From the NCBI GenBank assembly GCA_001247695.2, contig LGRX02035171.1, forward strand, positions 62,001-126,000: a stretch of 64,000 nt of DNA, given 5' to 3'. Both the position numbers and the translations under genes were made by a program. This DNA is from Cymbomonas tetramitiformis (lineage: Eukaryota > Chlorophyta > Pyramimonadophyceae > Pyramimonadales > Pyramimonadaceae). The notes under the pieces are model-generated. The model ran no database searches and was not told the DNA's origin. It saw only the letters and a program-made list of their open reading frames with translations. Shown here in pieces: positions 46,657 to 56,388 of this stretch (position 1 is the stretch's first letter; each line of letters opens with the position of its first letter).

Positions 46657-47706
46657 TTATATTTTTCTTAATGTAAATCTAAATTTATATACATTTGTAA
46701 TATTGGGATTATTTATGTCTTGCCAAACATCAATACCATCTTCACTCAATCGTATTTGAACAAGATATGTGTTTAATACTGTATTCCCGCCAGAACCATC
46801 GCCGCATTCCGCCAGTTGGTAATTAACAGGTGTATAATAATTAGTTGTATTTAGAGGTGCTGTATTTTGTGGAAATTCTGGATTCCAAATTTGTGATATA
46901 CTTAAATCTAAAGTATAATTTTGACATTCAAAACCATTAATTAAATCACCGCTAATATAAAAGAATCCAGATCGAGCAGGGTCTATAAACAGTGGAGAGT
47001 TATAACCAACTTTCATAGTTTCAATATAAATACCACCATCTACAAAGTTAGCCGGAAACTGCATTTTATATGCTAAAGTATTCGTCATACTGTACGTTCC
47101 AAGTGCTACAATTCCCGCGATGAGGAATCCGCTCTCGCCGTATAGACTTGTAGGTTTTCGAACAGGTCCATTCAATAGAATACTTTTGATTATATTGTTA
47201 TCCCAAACTAATACTTCTTGATCCGCTACAGCTGATATCGTGGTTGGTTTCGTAGTCACCTGAAGAGCCGTCCCAGCTTGAACGGTCGTAGCCGCTGATA
47301 TCGTTGAAGTTGATTGTAATCCGTTACCAACAATCGCGGTAGTTGTACTATTTTTTATATTACAAACAGATTGTAGTCCATCTGGTAATACAACTTCTTT
47401 CGTTAAAGTTTGAGTTTTAATTTCGCCATTTTGAACAGTACAGATTCCAGATAATTGAGGAGTTGTTATTACCTGTGGTGGTTGTTGTACAAATACACGA
47501 CCATTGCTTGATACTAATCCATTCGCAATAATTTGTCTTGTTGTAACATTATTGGTACCACCGGTACACACTTCATCGAGCGTTTGTGTTAACCCACCAG
47601 ATGGTACCGCAGCTCCGTTCAATGTTTCGCATACTAAACTTTTTGCAATAAATTCTACATTTGTTCCATCATATCCCGTTTGTTTGCCGACACTATTATG
47701 TGACAT
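46657..47706 (-). CDS. Fibre-like protein, 349 aa
   Basis: 349 aa. N-terminus MSHNSVGKQTGYDGTNVEFI carries the same tag. Phage-fibre linkers LTQTLDEVCTGGTNN and LQSVCNIKNSTTT are present, followed by a Thr/Val-rich shaft and a beta-rich C-terminal head of about 150 residues, unlike the tip of the larger gene. It may be an alternative fibre or a different receptor-binding tip. Confidence 0.7.
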   Translation of the reverse strand: MSHNSVGKQTGYDGTNVEFIAKSLVCETLNGAAVPSGGLTQTLDEVCTGGTNNVTTRQIIANGLVSSNGRVFVQQPPQVITTPQLSGICTVQNGEIKTQTLTKEVVLPDGLQSVCNIKNSTTTAIVGNGLQSTSTISAATTVQAGTALQVTTKPTTISAVADQEVLVWDNNIIKSILLNGPVRKPTSLYGESGFLIAGIVALGTYSMTNTLAYKMQFPANFVDGGIYIETMKVGYNSPLFIDPARSGFFYISGDLINGFECQNYTLDLSISQIWNPEFPQNTAPLNTTNYYTPVNYQLAECGDGSGGNTVLNTYLVQIRLSEDGIDVWQDINNPNITNVYKFRFTLRKI

Positions 47707-47736
47707 GATTTATATATATAATAAAGATAATATAAT

Positions 47737-48252
47737 TTAAATGAAAAAAACTAAAGAATATCTATCACCTTCAAATTCTTTTGTATAATGTTCGAATAAA
47801 TGACCATCAAAAGTATGAAAGTTATGTCTAATATTTATCACATTTTCAATACCATCTTTGATGACAACCAGTTCTCCACCGGTATAATCTCCAAGACCGA
47901 TGATAGACGATTCACCTTTATTATTTCGATCTTTATGTTTTAAACATTGTATATTGTGATTTAATTGAATTGAAGTAAAATCGTGATTTACATATTTTTT
48001 ACCGAAATCAATTATTTTAGAAAATAAAACTGGAAACTTTTTTGAAATGTTTGATGTTACATATTCTTTACGATTAAGATCATATACCAAACCAAATGTA
48101 CACGTTTCAACTGGTTTCCCGATATTTCTTACTTTATCGCGTTTTACTAAGCCTGAAATATTCGGTCTTTTTGGATTTAATGGAATTTTAGTAGCTTTTA
48201 ATTGTTCATACATATTACATAAATCATTTTCCATTATATCTTTATTAAACAT
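47737..48252 (-). CDS. TET/JBP-like 2-oxoglutarate/Fe(II) dioxygenase
   Basis: 171 aa. Iron ligands HxD in QCLKHKDRNNKG; the second strand GLGDYTGGELVVI and the C-terminal FDGHLFEHYTKEFEGDRYSL fit the double-stranded beta-helix, with the distal His and the 2-oxoglutarate-binding Arg (GxRYS). The pattern fits TET/JBP-type DNA base dioxygenases, which oxidise methylated or thymine bases. Together with the adenine methyltransferase, it suggests DNA modification by the PLV. Substrate unproven. Confidence 0.68.
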   Translation of the reverse strand: MFNKDIMENDLCNMYEQLKATKIPLNPKRPNISGLVKRDKVRNIGKPVETCTFGLVYDLNRKEYVTSNISKKFPVLFSKIIDFGKKYVNHDFTSIQLNHNIQCLKHKDRNNKGESSIIGLGDYTGGELVVIKDGIENVINIRHNFHTFDGHLFEHYTKEFEGDRYSLVFFI

Positions 48253-48267
48253 AATTAATGTTTTTTC

Positions 48268-48319
48268 ATTACCGCGTCAGCAAATATTATTATTATATTA
48301 TTAATGCCGATACGGTAAT
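48268..48319. repeat. 52-bp ATTACCG palindromic repeat
   Basis: Starts ATTACCGCGTCAGCAAATAT and ends CGATACGGTAAT, almost identical to 57876-57927 and to the TIR tandem-repeat units. It lies between two same-strand genes. Confidence 0.85.
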
Positions 48320-48322
48320 GGA

Positions 48323-50017
48323 TTACATAACTATTTTGGATCGTTTGGAAATCATACCTATCGGTTGTGTTTGAATTTGATAGTTTGCCGTTGCATCGAA
48401 TAAATCATATGCATACTCGACATCTTTGATAATATTTTCCATCAATTGTTGTGAAGTAGTGTATGAACTTGTTTTAAATTTATCTTTGTTTTTCAATTGA
48501 CCTTCATTACTATATTCATAATATCTTACACCATCTTTCGTATATATTTTACCATCTTTTTCTTTATAAGTTTTTCCAATTTCTGTTTTATTATCAGCTG
48601 CAGTAATTCTTTCAAATTGAGCCTGTTTTTGTAAATCTTTACCAGTTAGATATTTTACGGTTTGATTCAATTCATATGGTGCGTTATCTGCTGTATATTC
48701 GTATTCTGGATCTAAATTCAAATTCAATAAAATAAAAGGATTCAAGTCTTCACTTATTTGATTCTTATATTCTTTTGAATCAACTTTATCAGTAGCCATA
48801 TTGTATGCATCATCGATTGTCAATGCGAACAGACCAGCTTCCAATATATTACCTGCGATTCTTGCTAAACCAATACTTGTTCGACCTCGACCTGCTCTCA
48901 AAGTACTATCTTTGTTTTCTGTATAAAACTGTTTATAATCATGTAAAGCCGATGCATTGCTTTCGGTACCGAGTTTCGGGGCAATCTCTTTGATGATATA
49001 ATCATCGGTATTCTTATTGTAAAATAATTTAGACATCATCGAAACTACATCGCCTTTTAATCTATATACCGTATTTTTTCTGGGAACTTTTAATGATTTT
49101 AATTTTTTGATAAAAGGATTGATAGCTGGTTGAAACATATGAGTTTCGACAAGTCTTTTTTCTTCAGGTAATGATTCGCTTATATGATTAACAAGCGACC
49201 CAGACAAACTATGTCCCGCTAATTTGATGTTTGCCTCTGGATATTTCTTCAATAAATCTTCAACAAGCTTGACACCATCTTTGTATCTTTTCGTTGAACG
49301 ATTAAAACCGAAAACAGTTCTTAAATTTACATTAAACCAGTCATCTAATCCACCAATAAATCTTTCAGGATCGTTTTTGATAATATCAATATCTGTCAAT
49401 CCTTCAAATTCACTACCTTTCATTCCTATCAAAATGTCATCACCTTTTTTTAAAACTAAATTGTTTCTATCACTATATTCATCAAGTAATTGATAATCTT
49501 TGAATTCATCGATAGCATTCATAAATCGTTCTTCACCTGTAATTGAAGATGGATTACTAATATCTTTTAATTGTTTTCGATAACTATGGGCATACGTCGC
49601 TTCAATCAATTTAGCCATCTTTGAAACAATAGGATCATCTTTTATCAATTTATCTTCACCGATAATTTTACGTACATATCTATTATCAACTATCAAATCT
49701 TCCAAGTAATTTTTAGCTTCTCGTACAATCGATTGTTTTGCAGGTGGTAATTGATCTAAATCTAAACTTGATTTGATAACTTCAAATTTCTTTTTATGAA
49801 TATCTTTGACATTATCAATAGGAGATTTTGAATGTGTTATAGACTTTTTTTTTGAATCAAATTCGCTATCGAATTTAATCATTTCATCAATATCTTTTAG
49901 AACTTTTTTAGTTCGTTTGAAATTAAATGATTGTTCAGTTTTTTGATATTCTTCTAATTTATTTTCAATCTTACAACTTGGATCATTCTTATTTACCGTA
50001 CAATTCGTTGACATCAT
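48323..50017 (-). CDS. Class 3 lipase-like protein
   Basis: 564 aa. The nucleophile elbow is IKLAGHSLSGSLVNHISESL (GHSLSG, GxSxG), preceded by a helix GVKLVEDLLKKYPEANIKL and an oxyanion region of class 3 lipases. The N-terminal 130 residues are Lys/Asp-rich and unrecognised; the C-terminal 130 are acidic with Tyr. Lipases of this type occur in PLVs and may help escape from membranes or act on host lipids. Catalytic Asp and His are not securely located. Confidence 0.72.
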   Translation of the reverse strand: MMSTNCTVNKNDPSCKIENKLEEYQKTEQSFNFKRTKKVLKDIDEMIKFDSEFDSKKKSITHSKSPIDNVKDIHKKKFEVIKSSLDLDQLPPAKQSIVREAKNYLEDLIVDNRYVRKIIGEDKLIKDDPIVSKMAKLIEATYAHSYRKQLKDISNPSSITGEERFMNAIDEFKDYQLLDEYSDRNNLVLKKGDDILIGMKGSEFEGLTDIDIIKNDPERFIGGLDDWFNVNLRTVFGFNRSTKRYKDGVKLVEDLLKKYPEANIKLAGHSLSGSLVNHISESLPEEKRLVETHMFQPAINPFIKKLKSLKVPRKNTVYRLKGDVVSMMSKLFYNKNTDDYIIKEIAPKLGTESNASALHDYKQFYTENKDSTLRAGRGRTSIGLARIAGNILEAGLFALTIDDAYNMATDKVDSKEYKNQISEDLNPFILLNLNLDPEYEYTADNAPYELNQTVKYLTGKDLQKQAQFERITAADNKTEIGKTYKEKDGKIYTKDGVRYYEYSNEGQLKNKDKFKTSSYTTSQQLMENIIKDVEYAYDLFDATANYQIQTQPIGMISKRSKIVM

Positions 50018-50034
50018 ATACTATAAAAATATAT

Positions 50035-51057
50035 TTAAAAGCCACCACCAAGTCCCATAATATCCATTGTCTGTGCTAATCGTGTATCACTTACTTGAGC
50101 TGCTTCAGGTCTTACAGGCATTTCATATGCTCGTTCCCGAGATGATGAAGGTCCAGAATCTGAAAATGGTAGCCTTGGTTCTGGAAATGAAGGTCCGGCT
50201 TTTTCTTCTTCAATATTACTTTTACGTCGTGTTGGTAATTTAAACGGCGTAGGTAGTTGCTCTTTATCTAACGTCGCTGCGACGAGCGTGGATAATATTG
50301 GCTCTTCTTCGATCTCTTCTTGAAGTATTGGCATTCTTCTAACACCAGTGTGAGGATAGTTTACCGTTCTTGATGAAGTCCCCGGGGTTGAATCGAATCC
50401 ATACATATGTTCTTCAACTTGAGTTCTATAATCATCTCCATATCGTTTTTGTAATATTTCATCAATCTCAGCTTCACTAAAAAACATTTCAATACCACCT
50501 GGTGCTTTGATGAGTTCAACTCGACCATCACTACTCGTTTCCGCCATAACCTTATCTTTTAAAAATTCAACCAAACGATTTTTTTGAACATTGGCAAATG
50601 CTCTTGAACCGTATAGTGTCATGGATACCTGTTTATAATGATGTAATAAACCTTCATTCTTTATGAATGACCGTAATTTAGCTGCGGATAACGAATCTAA
50701 TGCTTTTACATTTTCAGTTAATAGACCTTCGTGTAACTTGTTATATAACATAACTCTTTCATCGGGTGAAAAGTCTTTTTTAAATAACAATGAATGTGTC
50801 GTATGGGCTAATTCTCTTTCCGGATGGTGCATATTGCGAGTAATTCCACCTTCCCTTAATTCGAAATTATTATCTATTAAACTTTCATTCTTTATGAAAG
50901 AAAATTGAGATTCGGGTGTAGGTGTCATTATCATATCTTTGTTTTTCAACTGTTGTTGCATTCGATCTTTCATTGAAACGGTTGAAACACCTAACAACTT
51001 AGCTTCCATTTCAATGCATTTATCTTTATTGACTTGATTTGAAAGTATTTGTCTCAT
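50035..51057 (-). CDS. Unknown PLV protein, probably virion-associated
   Basis: The ATG at 51057 (MRQILSNQVNKDKCIEMEAK) is preferred; 340 aa. Residues 1-190 are helical, residues 190-335 are Pro/Ser-rich and disordered (PFKLPTRRKSNIEEEKAGPS, FPEPRLPFSDSGPSSSRER). No family recognised. Position among structural genes suggests a virion or scaffolding role; low certainty. Confidence 0.55.
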   Translation of the reverse strand: MRQILSNQVNKDKCIEMEAKLLGVSTVSMKDRMQQQLKNKDMIMTPTPESQFSFIKNESLIDNNFELREGGITRNMHHPERELAHTTHSLLFKKDFSPDERVMLYNKLHEGLLTENVKALDSLSAAKLRSFIKNEGLLHHYKQVSMTLYGSRAFANVQKNRLVEFLKDKVMAETSSDGRVELIKAPGGIEMFFSEAEIDEILQKRYGDDYRTQVEEHMYGFDSTPGTSSRTVNYPHTGVRRMPILQEEIEEEPILSTLVAATLDKEQLPTPFKLPTRRKSNIEEEKAGPSFPEPRLPFSDSGPSSSRERAYEMPVRPEAAQVSDTRLAQTMDIMGLGGGF

Positions 51058-51092
51058 TTTTATATAGTATATATTAATATATAAAATTAAAT

Positions 51093-51395
51093 ATGAGTTG
51101 TAAATACTCAACCGTAACGATTAAGAAAAGTACTAAACCTGAAAAAAAATTGATGGCTATATTCGATAATGATAAAGGAAGAACTAAGACTATTCATTTC
51201 GGTGCGGCAGGTATGGACGATTACACAATTACGAAAAGTAAAGATCAGAAACAGAGATATATCGCACGTCATAAAGCACGTGAAGATTGGACACGGTGTG
51301 ATACGGCAGGTTCATTGAGTTATCACATACTTTGGAGTGAACCTACGAGAACAGAAGCGATAAGAAAGTATAAATCAAAGTTTAACTTACGATGA
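51093..51395 (+). CDS. DUF5754-like protein
   Basis: 100 aa starting MSCKYSTVTIKKSTKPEKKL. Pattern KKLMAIF, then KTIHFGAAGMDDYTITKSKD, YIARHKAREDW and SLSYHILWSEPTRTEAIRKY matches DUF5754, a small family known from giant viruses, PLVs and algae. Molecular function unknown; His and Arg positions suggest nucleic-acid contact. Confidence 0.72.
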   Translation: MSCKYSTVTIKKSTKPEKKLMAIFDNDKGRTKTIHFGAAGMDDYTITKSKDQKQRYIARHKAREDWTRCDTAGSLSYHILWSEPTRTEAIRKYKSKFNLR

Positions 51396-51473
51396 TTGAC
51401 TTGACTGACACTTAAGACGTTTTTGATAATAGGTTTAAATTAAAATAAATCTCTTTTTGATTACTATATAAAT

Positions 51474-51635
51474 ATGTTAAATGGTTGCGATCTCCAAGCT
51501 CTTGGGAATGTTATAGTGATGGTATTAGCGGCATTGTTTACTGGTCTTCGTATGAGTCGATGTACAAAAATTGAAACATTATGTTTTAAATGTCAGCGTG
51601 ATGTTGTTGTAAATGAACCTGAAAATATTGTATAA
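51474..51635 (+). CDS. Small single-helix membrane protein, 53 aa
   Basis: ATG at 51474, TAA at 51635. One hydrophobic helix (ALGNVIVMVLAALFTGL) followed by a Cys-rich tail with CFKCQRDVVV. Fits the gap between two supported genes on the same strand, and TA-rich sequence precedes it. No family recognised. Confidence 0.45.
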   Translation: MLNGCDLQALGNVIVMVLAALFTGLRMSRCTKIETLCFKCQRDVVVNEPENIV

Positions 51636-51655
51636 GTTTATTATATATAGAAATC

Positions 51656-52086
51656 ATGTCATCATCACCAATACCAGATAATGTAAAAAATAAAGAATTA
51701 TATAGAAAAGCTAAACAATTAGCTAATGAAAAATATGGTAGTAAAACTTCTGCTTACAAAAGTATGTTCATCGTTAAAAGCTATAAACAGCGTGGTGGAA
51801 CTTATTCAGGCAGTAAACAAACATCAAAAGGAACCAGTAAATGGAATCAAGAAAAATGGGTGAATGTTAATGCTTATCTTTTGGGCAAGACTGTTAAATG
51901 CGGTGAATCACAAAAGAACAAACACGCTTGTAGACCATCGAAAAGAATCGACAAGAGTACACCGATCCGACTATTCAACAAGTAACAAAGAAACATGGAA
52001 AATCAGCTGTTAAACAAGCGGTTCAACAAAAATCAAAGGATGCCTCTGCAAATCGATTGAATTGGAATACTTTGAAAGTATCATAA
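51656..52086 (+). CDS. DUF5872-like protein, frameshifted near the 3' end
   Basis: The frame 51656-51985 (109 aa, starting MSSSPIPDNVKNKELYRKAK) shows the DUF5872 pattern: YKSMFIVKSYKQRGGTYSG, KWNQEKWVNVNAYLL, KCGESQKNKHACRPSKRI. It then leaves the family pattern right after the Cys/Arg/Pro block. The expected continuation (a Lys/Gln-rich helix and closing Trp) is open in another frame to the TAA at 52084. An indel near 51960-51975 is therefore likely, either a real mutation, programmed shift or sequencing error. Function unknown. Confidence 0.72.
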
Positions 52087-52116
52087 AATTTTGATTATTT
52101 TTTGATTATTTTTTGA

Positions 52117-52243
52117 GGTTAGCAGTTATCGGTTAGCAGTTCAAAAAAAAAGTTTTTGATATACAAAAATAGAAATTCTCGGAATCCGCAAATCTGGTCA
52201 CCAGATAGTTTTAAATCGAACTACTAACCGCAAACTGCTAACC
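52117..52243. repeat. Interior copy of the TIR complex palindrome
   Basis: Doubled arms GGTTAGCAGTT and complements flank a core with CGGAATCCGCAAATCT, identical over 16 nt to the core in the right TIR. The AATTTTGATTATTTTTTGA lead-in is also shared. Arms have diverged from GGAGG to AGCAG while keeping their pairing. It lies between convergent genes near the centre of the element. Confidence 0.85.
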
Positions 52244-52315
52244 CGATAAAAACATATCAAAATATGAATATATATATATACTACTAACTAACTAACTATT
52301 AACTATTAACTATTT

Positions 52316-54796
52316 TTAATCAAAAAAATGAGTATCATCATCATCATCGTGTTTTGGTTTTTTAATACCGACTCGAACAACTTTCGCTCTTCCATTGATT
52401 TTTTTTATTCCCGCAAAAAGTTTGTGTTTATTCAATAGTAAACCAAATTTCGTTTTGGATTCGGCATTTCCATCTTTCAAATACCAACTATATAATGTAT
52501 CAAATAGCACATAATTGTCACCTACTTTATCCCAATTAAAACGATACACATTTCCTCTATCACTTTGAACACCTTCGTATTCTTTTAGTATATCGATATT
52601 TTCAGAAATTTCGTACCTATTTCGAACCCATTCAATACCCGACTGAGATGATCCTGTCATTTCTTGAACAGCCACCTTGACACATTCAGGTACTTCTTTT
52701 TTACCGTTGATAATACTATTTTTATAGTATTCGCAACAGATTGCTACAAATGCATCCATGACATCGATTCTTTTTACATAATCATCTATTGTTGAATCTT
52801 TCGGAAAAAACTCATCATTTGATTCTGTAATTGAATCACTACTGCTTCTATCATATGTTACATATCTTGCTCGGTCCAAATATGCATTATCAGATGGATT
52901 ATCAACCTCTGGTACATCATTCATTAGTCCAATAATAAATGCTTGAAATTGTACTTTGAATGCATCTTTGTATAAAGATCGCATAGCAATTTGGTCCCCA
53001 TTCGAACATACTGTTTTCATCGTATTACTATTAATCTTATTCAACGATACTTGATGTTCTCCAAACCCGTTTTTACCGTGATTGGTAGGTGGTTTCGATT
53101 CATTGCTAATCGCAAATCTTCTATTATACAATGATACAGCCCACGACCAAGCTTTTTCATTTTCCCCATCGATAGTATCGGTCAAATGACTACCATTGAA
53201 ACTATCAGCATTTTCTTCAAACGTACTCAATAACAATTGTGTCAATTTTCCTTTACCACACGATGTTTCTCCTATCAGAAACATGAATGTTCGATCTTCC
53301 ATCGATACACCTGCTGAAGCTCTCGCGATCATTTCCAATACATAATCAATCTTTTCTTTATCAGTAAATGGATTTTCAAACAACTTTGATATTAATTCTT
53401 TTTTCAAAAATGAGTAATCTTTTGATACATCGTAGTTCCGATGAATCTTATGAACAAAATGATAATCTTGATGTTTTTCTTTTAATAACATATTTTCCAT
53501 GTCCAGTACACCATTATCGAACAATAAGTATCCTTTATTCGGTGTGTATGTATCAAAAAAATTCAATCTTGGTGCAATCGCCTCGATAATTCGATATGCT
53601 TTATCAAAATGAGTGACAAATGAACCATCGGTTTCGTTTCCATCGCCATCACAAAATATATTTTCGTGGAATTTATGTGCAATCGATAAATGTAACGATT
53701 TATCTTTAGTCCAAACACCACTGTCTTCATCATACATCATTAATCCCATTGGTGTACGATAAACTTGTTCCTTGAATAATGATAACCAATTTTCAGCGTG
53801 TATTTGATCGATTTTTCGTTTATCTTTTTGAACTTGGAACGGTTCGTGTACTTTCAACCATTCGATATCATCATTGTTAGGTTCCAATAATTCTGTTTTT
53901 ATTTTCATTTTAAACGATGTTTGTTTTTCAATAAAAGAAATCAATGATTGTTTTAATTTTTCATTAATCGAATCATCGTTATAAACTACGACTTCATCGT
54001 ATATCGAAGATGCAACTTTAATATTTGTTTTTGTATTGAAAAAATTAATCATTGACATCATAATGTTACTTTCGTGTTCCTGTAAATACAACGCGATCGC
54101 AGATCGATTAGCTTCTTTATCGGTTTTTGTTTTCGACTTCCCAATCATCAATGCTTTTGAATATTCAGGAAAACTCTTGATAGCTTGTTTTTGAATATTT
54201 TGAATATTCAATGTATATGATTGAATGAATTCGATCGGTTTCGTATTTGAACGTAATTCCATTAATTTACTCCATTCATCGAAAGAACCACCGTGTGTCA
54301 ATGAATTTATCAATTGTTTAGCATTTTTCTTTACAACATTGTACTTTATACATATATCATTGGAATGTTGCTCTTTATTTTCAATCCAAGAATCAATGGC
54401 TGAACTATCGATATCATGTTTATGACATAATTGTGATAATATGGTCGGTGCACACGATACATTATCGAAAGATGTATATTTTCCATCCATCAATAAACGT
54501 CGAATTGTAGACTGTAAATTTTGATAACCTGCATTATTATATTTGTCACTTTTTACAAAGTATCGACCATATGGTATATCTTTATATTGTGTCTTTTTGT
54601 AAATTAAAGTATTTGATTGTGTTTTTTTACTCATAAACTTTTTCAATTTTTTCAATTTCTTTTGATCACATATCCCCATCATGTTTTTTGAGTCATACCC
54701 ACTCGCATTCGTGTCAACTTCTAACAACTTATCGATTACCGATGAATTGTAATATTTTTCACACAGAGAGAATTCGTTAATATTGATGGATGTCAT
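52316..54796 (-). CDS. TVpol-superfamily 3 helicase fusion (replication protein)
   Basis: 826 aa. N-terminal half resembles the transposon/virophage family A-like polymerase (TVpol): a motif A-like FDNVSCAPTILSQL, motif B-like VKKNAKQLINSLTHGGS and motif C-like SSIYDEVVVYND. C-terminal half is an SF3 helicase: Walker A FLIGETSCGKGKLTQ, Walker B-like RRFAISNESKP, then VCSNGDQIAMRSL and the sensor GLMNDVPEVD. The fusion is the standard replication protein of many PLVs and virophages. It would prime or copy and unwind the PLV genome. The TVpol half is diverged, so polymerase activity is inferred. Confidence 0.82.
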   Translation of the reverse strand: MTSININEFSLCEKYYNSSVIDKLLEVDTNASGYDSKNMMGICDQKKLKKLKKFMSKKTQSNTLIYKKTQYKDIPYGRYFVKSDKYNNAGYQNLQSTIRRLLMDGKYTSFDNVSCAPTILSQLCHKHDIDSSAIDSWIENKEQHSNDICIKYNVVKKNAKQLINSLTHGGSFDEWSKLMELRSNTKPIEFIQSYTLNIQNIQKQAIKSFPEYSKALMIGKSKTKTDKEANRSAIALYLQEHESNIMMSMINFFNTKTNIKVASSIYDEVVVYNDDSINEKLKQSLISFIEKQTSFKMKIKTELLEPNNDDIEWLKVHEPFQVQKDKRKIDQIHAENWLSLFKEQVYRTPMGLMMYDEDSGVWTKDKSLHLSIAHKFHENIFCDGDGNETDGSFVTHFDKAYRIIEAIAPRLNFFDTYTPNKGYLLFDNGVLDMENMLLKEKHQDYHFVHKIHRNYDVSKDYSFLKKELISKLFENPFTDKEKIDYVLEMIARASAGVSMEDRTFMFLIGETSCGKGKLTQLLLSTFEENADSFNGSHLTDTIDGENEKAWSWAVSLYNRRFAISNESKPPTNHGKNGFGEHQVSLNKINSNTMKTVCSNGDQIAMRSLYKDAFKVQFQAFIIGLMNDVPEVDNPSDNAYLDRARYVTYDRSSSDSITESNDEFFPKDSTIDDYVKRIDVMDAFVAICCEYYKNSIINGKKEVPECVKVAVQEMTGSSQSGIEWVRNRYEISENIDILKEYEGVQSDRGNVYRFNWDKVGDNYVLFDTLYSWYLKDGNAESKTKFGLLLNKHKLFAGIKKINGRAKVVRVGIKKPKHDDDDDTHFFD

Positions 54797-54927
54797 TACT
54801 TTATATAATACTATAATAAAGTTAGCTTTAAATACTTTTATGATACTAACATAAATCTTAAAGTTAAATTTATGATACTATAAAAATATTTAAAGAAAAT
54901 AAGTATTGTTATAATATAATACCTAAG

Positions 54928-55173
54928 ATGGTACTAACTCAAGATGAAAAATTACAACGTCGGAAAGAAGCTCAACGTAAATATTATTTAAAAAATAAAG
55001 ATAAAAATTATGAACGAGTTAAAAAATGGCGTATCGATAATAAAGATTATTATTTATATAAACAAGGAACATACAGTCAAATGTATTATGAAATGAATCG
55101 AAAACAGATTTCACAACGTTGTAAAGAACGATATCAATTAAAAAAATTAAATACTAAAATTGAAGAGGGATGA
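54928..55173 (+). CDS. Small basic protein, 81 aa
   Basis: 81 aa starting MVLTQDEKLQRRKEAQRKYY, rich in Lys, Arg, Tyr and Gln with a helical pattern (QRRKEAQRKYYLKNKDK). Similar Lys/Tyr-rich helices occur in small PLV and algal-virus proteins and may bind DNA; unproven. Its end overlaps the convergent 55147 gene by 27 nt. Confidence 0.5.
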   Translation: MVLTQDEKLQRRKEAQRKYYLKNKDKNYERVKKWRIDNKDYYLYKQGTYSQMYYEMNRKQISQRCKERYQLKKLNTKIEEG

Positions 55174-55695
55174 CTTGATTGTGTTTAATTGTGACGCCAA
55201 ACGAGCCTGTTTTATTAAATCTTCGTTTTCTGTAGCTGTAAGAGGTTTGGGTTCCAATTGATCGTGTTGCTTGATAATCTTCGGTGTCACTTTCTTCCTT
55301 TTCTTTTTTATTATAATTTCCTGTTCGGGTTCGCTGTCGCTCTCCGTATCGCTTTGATAAATGATAACTTGTTTGGGTTTCTTTGAGGGCTTCGAAGATT
55401 TGATTTTTTTTTTTACAATTACCTCAGGTTCGATATCGTTAGATTCCTCTTGATTATCATCGTTGACATGAGTTTCCACTGAATCATTAGAATCTTCCTT
55501 TTTCATTGTTTTATTAGTAGCTTTATTTATGATTTCCCGAGCTTCATTCTTTTGTTCCTCGTGTTTCAATGTTTTAGCTAATTTGATATCGTTTTTTTCA
55601 GCAGCTTTCTGACGACGAATCGATAACGCTTTTTCCCGTGCTTGAGCTAATTTTTCAGCGTGTTCCGGACTAAGTTTCTCTCCTTTACGAACCAT
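55147..55695 (-). CDS. Charged coiled-coil-like protein, 182 aa
   Basis: 182 aa starting MVRKGEKLSPEHAEKLAQAR. Alternating Lys- and Glu-rich blocks, an Asp/Ser/Glu acidic centre and basic KKKRKKVTPK. Predicted helical and disordered. Could be a DNA-packing or core protein; no family recognised. Confidence 0.55.
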   Translation of the reverse strand: MVRKGEKLSPEHAEKLAQAREKALSIRRQKAAEKNDIKLAKTLKHEEQKNEAREIINKATNKTMKKEDSNDSVETHVNDDNQEESNDIEPEVIVKKKIKSSKPSKKPKQVIIYQSDTESDSEPEQEIIIKKKRKKVTPKIIKQHDQLEPKPLTATENEDLIKQARLASQLNTIKSSLFNFSI

Positions 55696-55797
55696 ATTGT
55701 TCTATAATATTAATATATAGAAACATAATAAATATATAAGTCAAACTCATTTATTATGTTTTGTTATTTTTCATTTACAATATTAATATATATTTTT

Positions 55798-56301
55798 TCA
55801 AACAACTTGGCTTAATCTAATATTACCCGATACATAAGTCGAAGTAACAGGTGGACTGTAGTTTTTGATTTGTGGATGAACATATTTGGTATACCCATAT
55901 GTATGTTTTGAAGCTAATGTATTTATCGGTGACTTTTGACCGATCAATGCGGATGTATATCCACTCATTTCACTTGAACCAAGTTTCGATCCTAATTGAC
56001 CTTGAACTGATGATATAGTTCTGCACGGTTCGATTTGCATCGATGCAGACCTTTGTGTATTGTTTTGTATTTCAGTCAAAATAGGACGATTATATACAGG
56101 TCTACCATATGGTCCAGCTAAATCTTTCGATAATTTGTTACCTCCCAATATGGGCTTATTAATTATAGTGGTTGGATCTAATCCATCATCAACAATCTGC
56201 ATATTTCTAAAACCTGTTGATTTTAAGTTTTGAACTGGTAAAGTTTTATCAATATCGAATAAGTTCAAGTTTCCTTGACTTTGTAAATTCATTCTATTCA
56301 T
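55798..56301 (-). CDS. Probable minor virion protein, 167 aa
   Basis: 167 aa starting MNRMNLQSQGNLNLFDIDKT. Asn/Gln/Ser/Pro-rich with few charged residues, extended rather than globular (GPYGRPVYNRPILTEIQNN). It lies directly downstream of the major capsid gene on the same strand, so a minor capsid or cement role is likely. No family match. Confidence 0.5.
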   Translation of the reverse strand: MNRMNLQSQGNLNLFDIDKTLPVQNLKSTGFRNMQIVDDGLDPTTIINKPILGGNKLSKDLAGPYGRPVYNRPILTEIQNNTQRSASMQIEPCRTISSVQGQLGSKLGSSEMSGYTSALIGQKSPINTLASKHTYGYTKYVHPQIKNYSPPVTSTYVSGNIRLSQVV

Positions 56302-56388
56302 GTCTTATATATACTTAATACAAATATTAAAATTTTACAGATTTAATAAACATTTAAAGCGGCAACAATCTTTGATTGTTGCTTTTGT

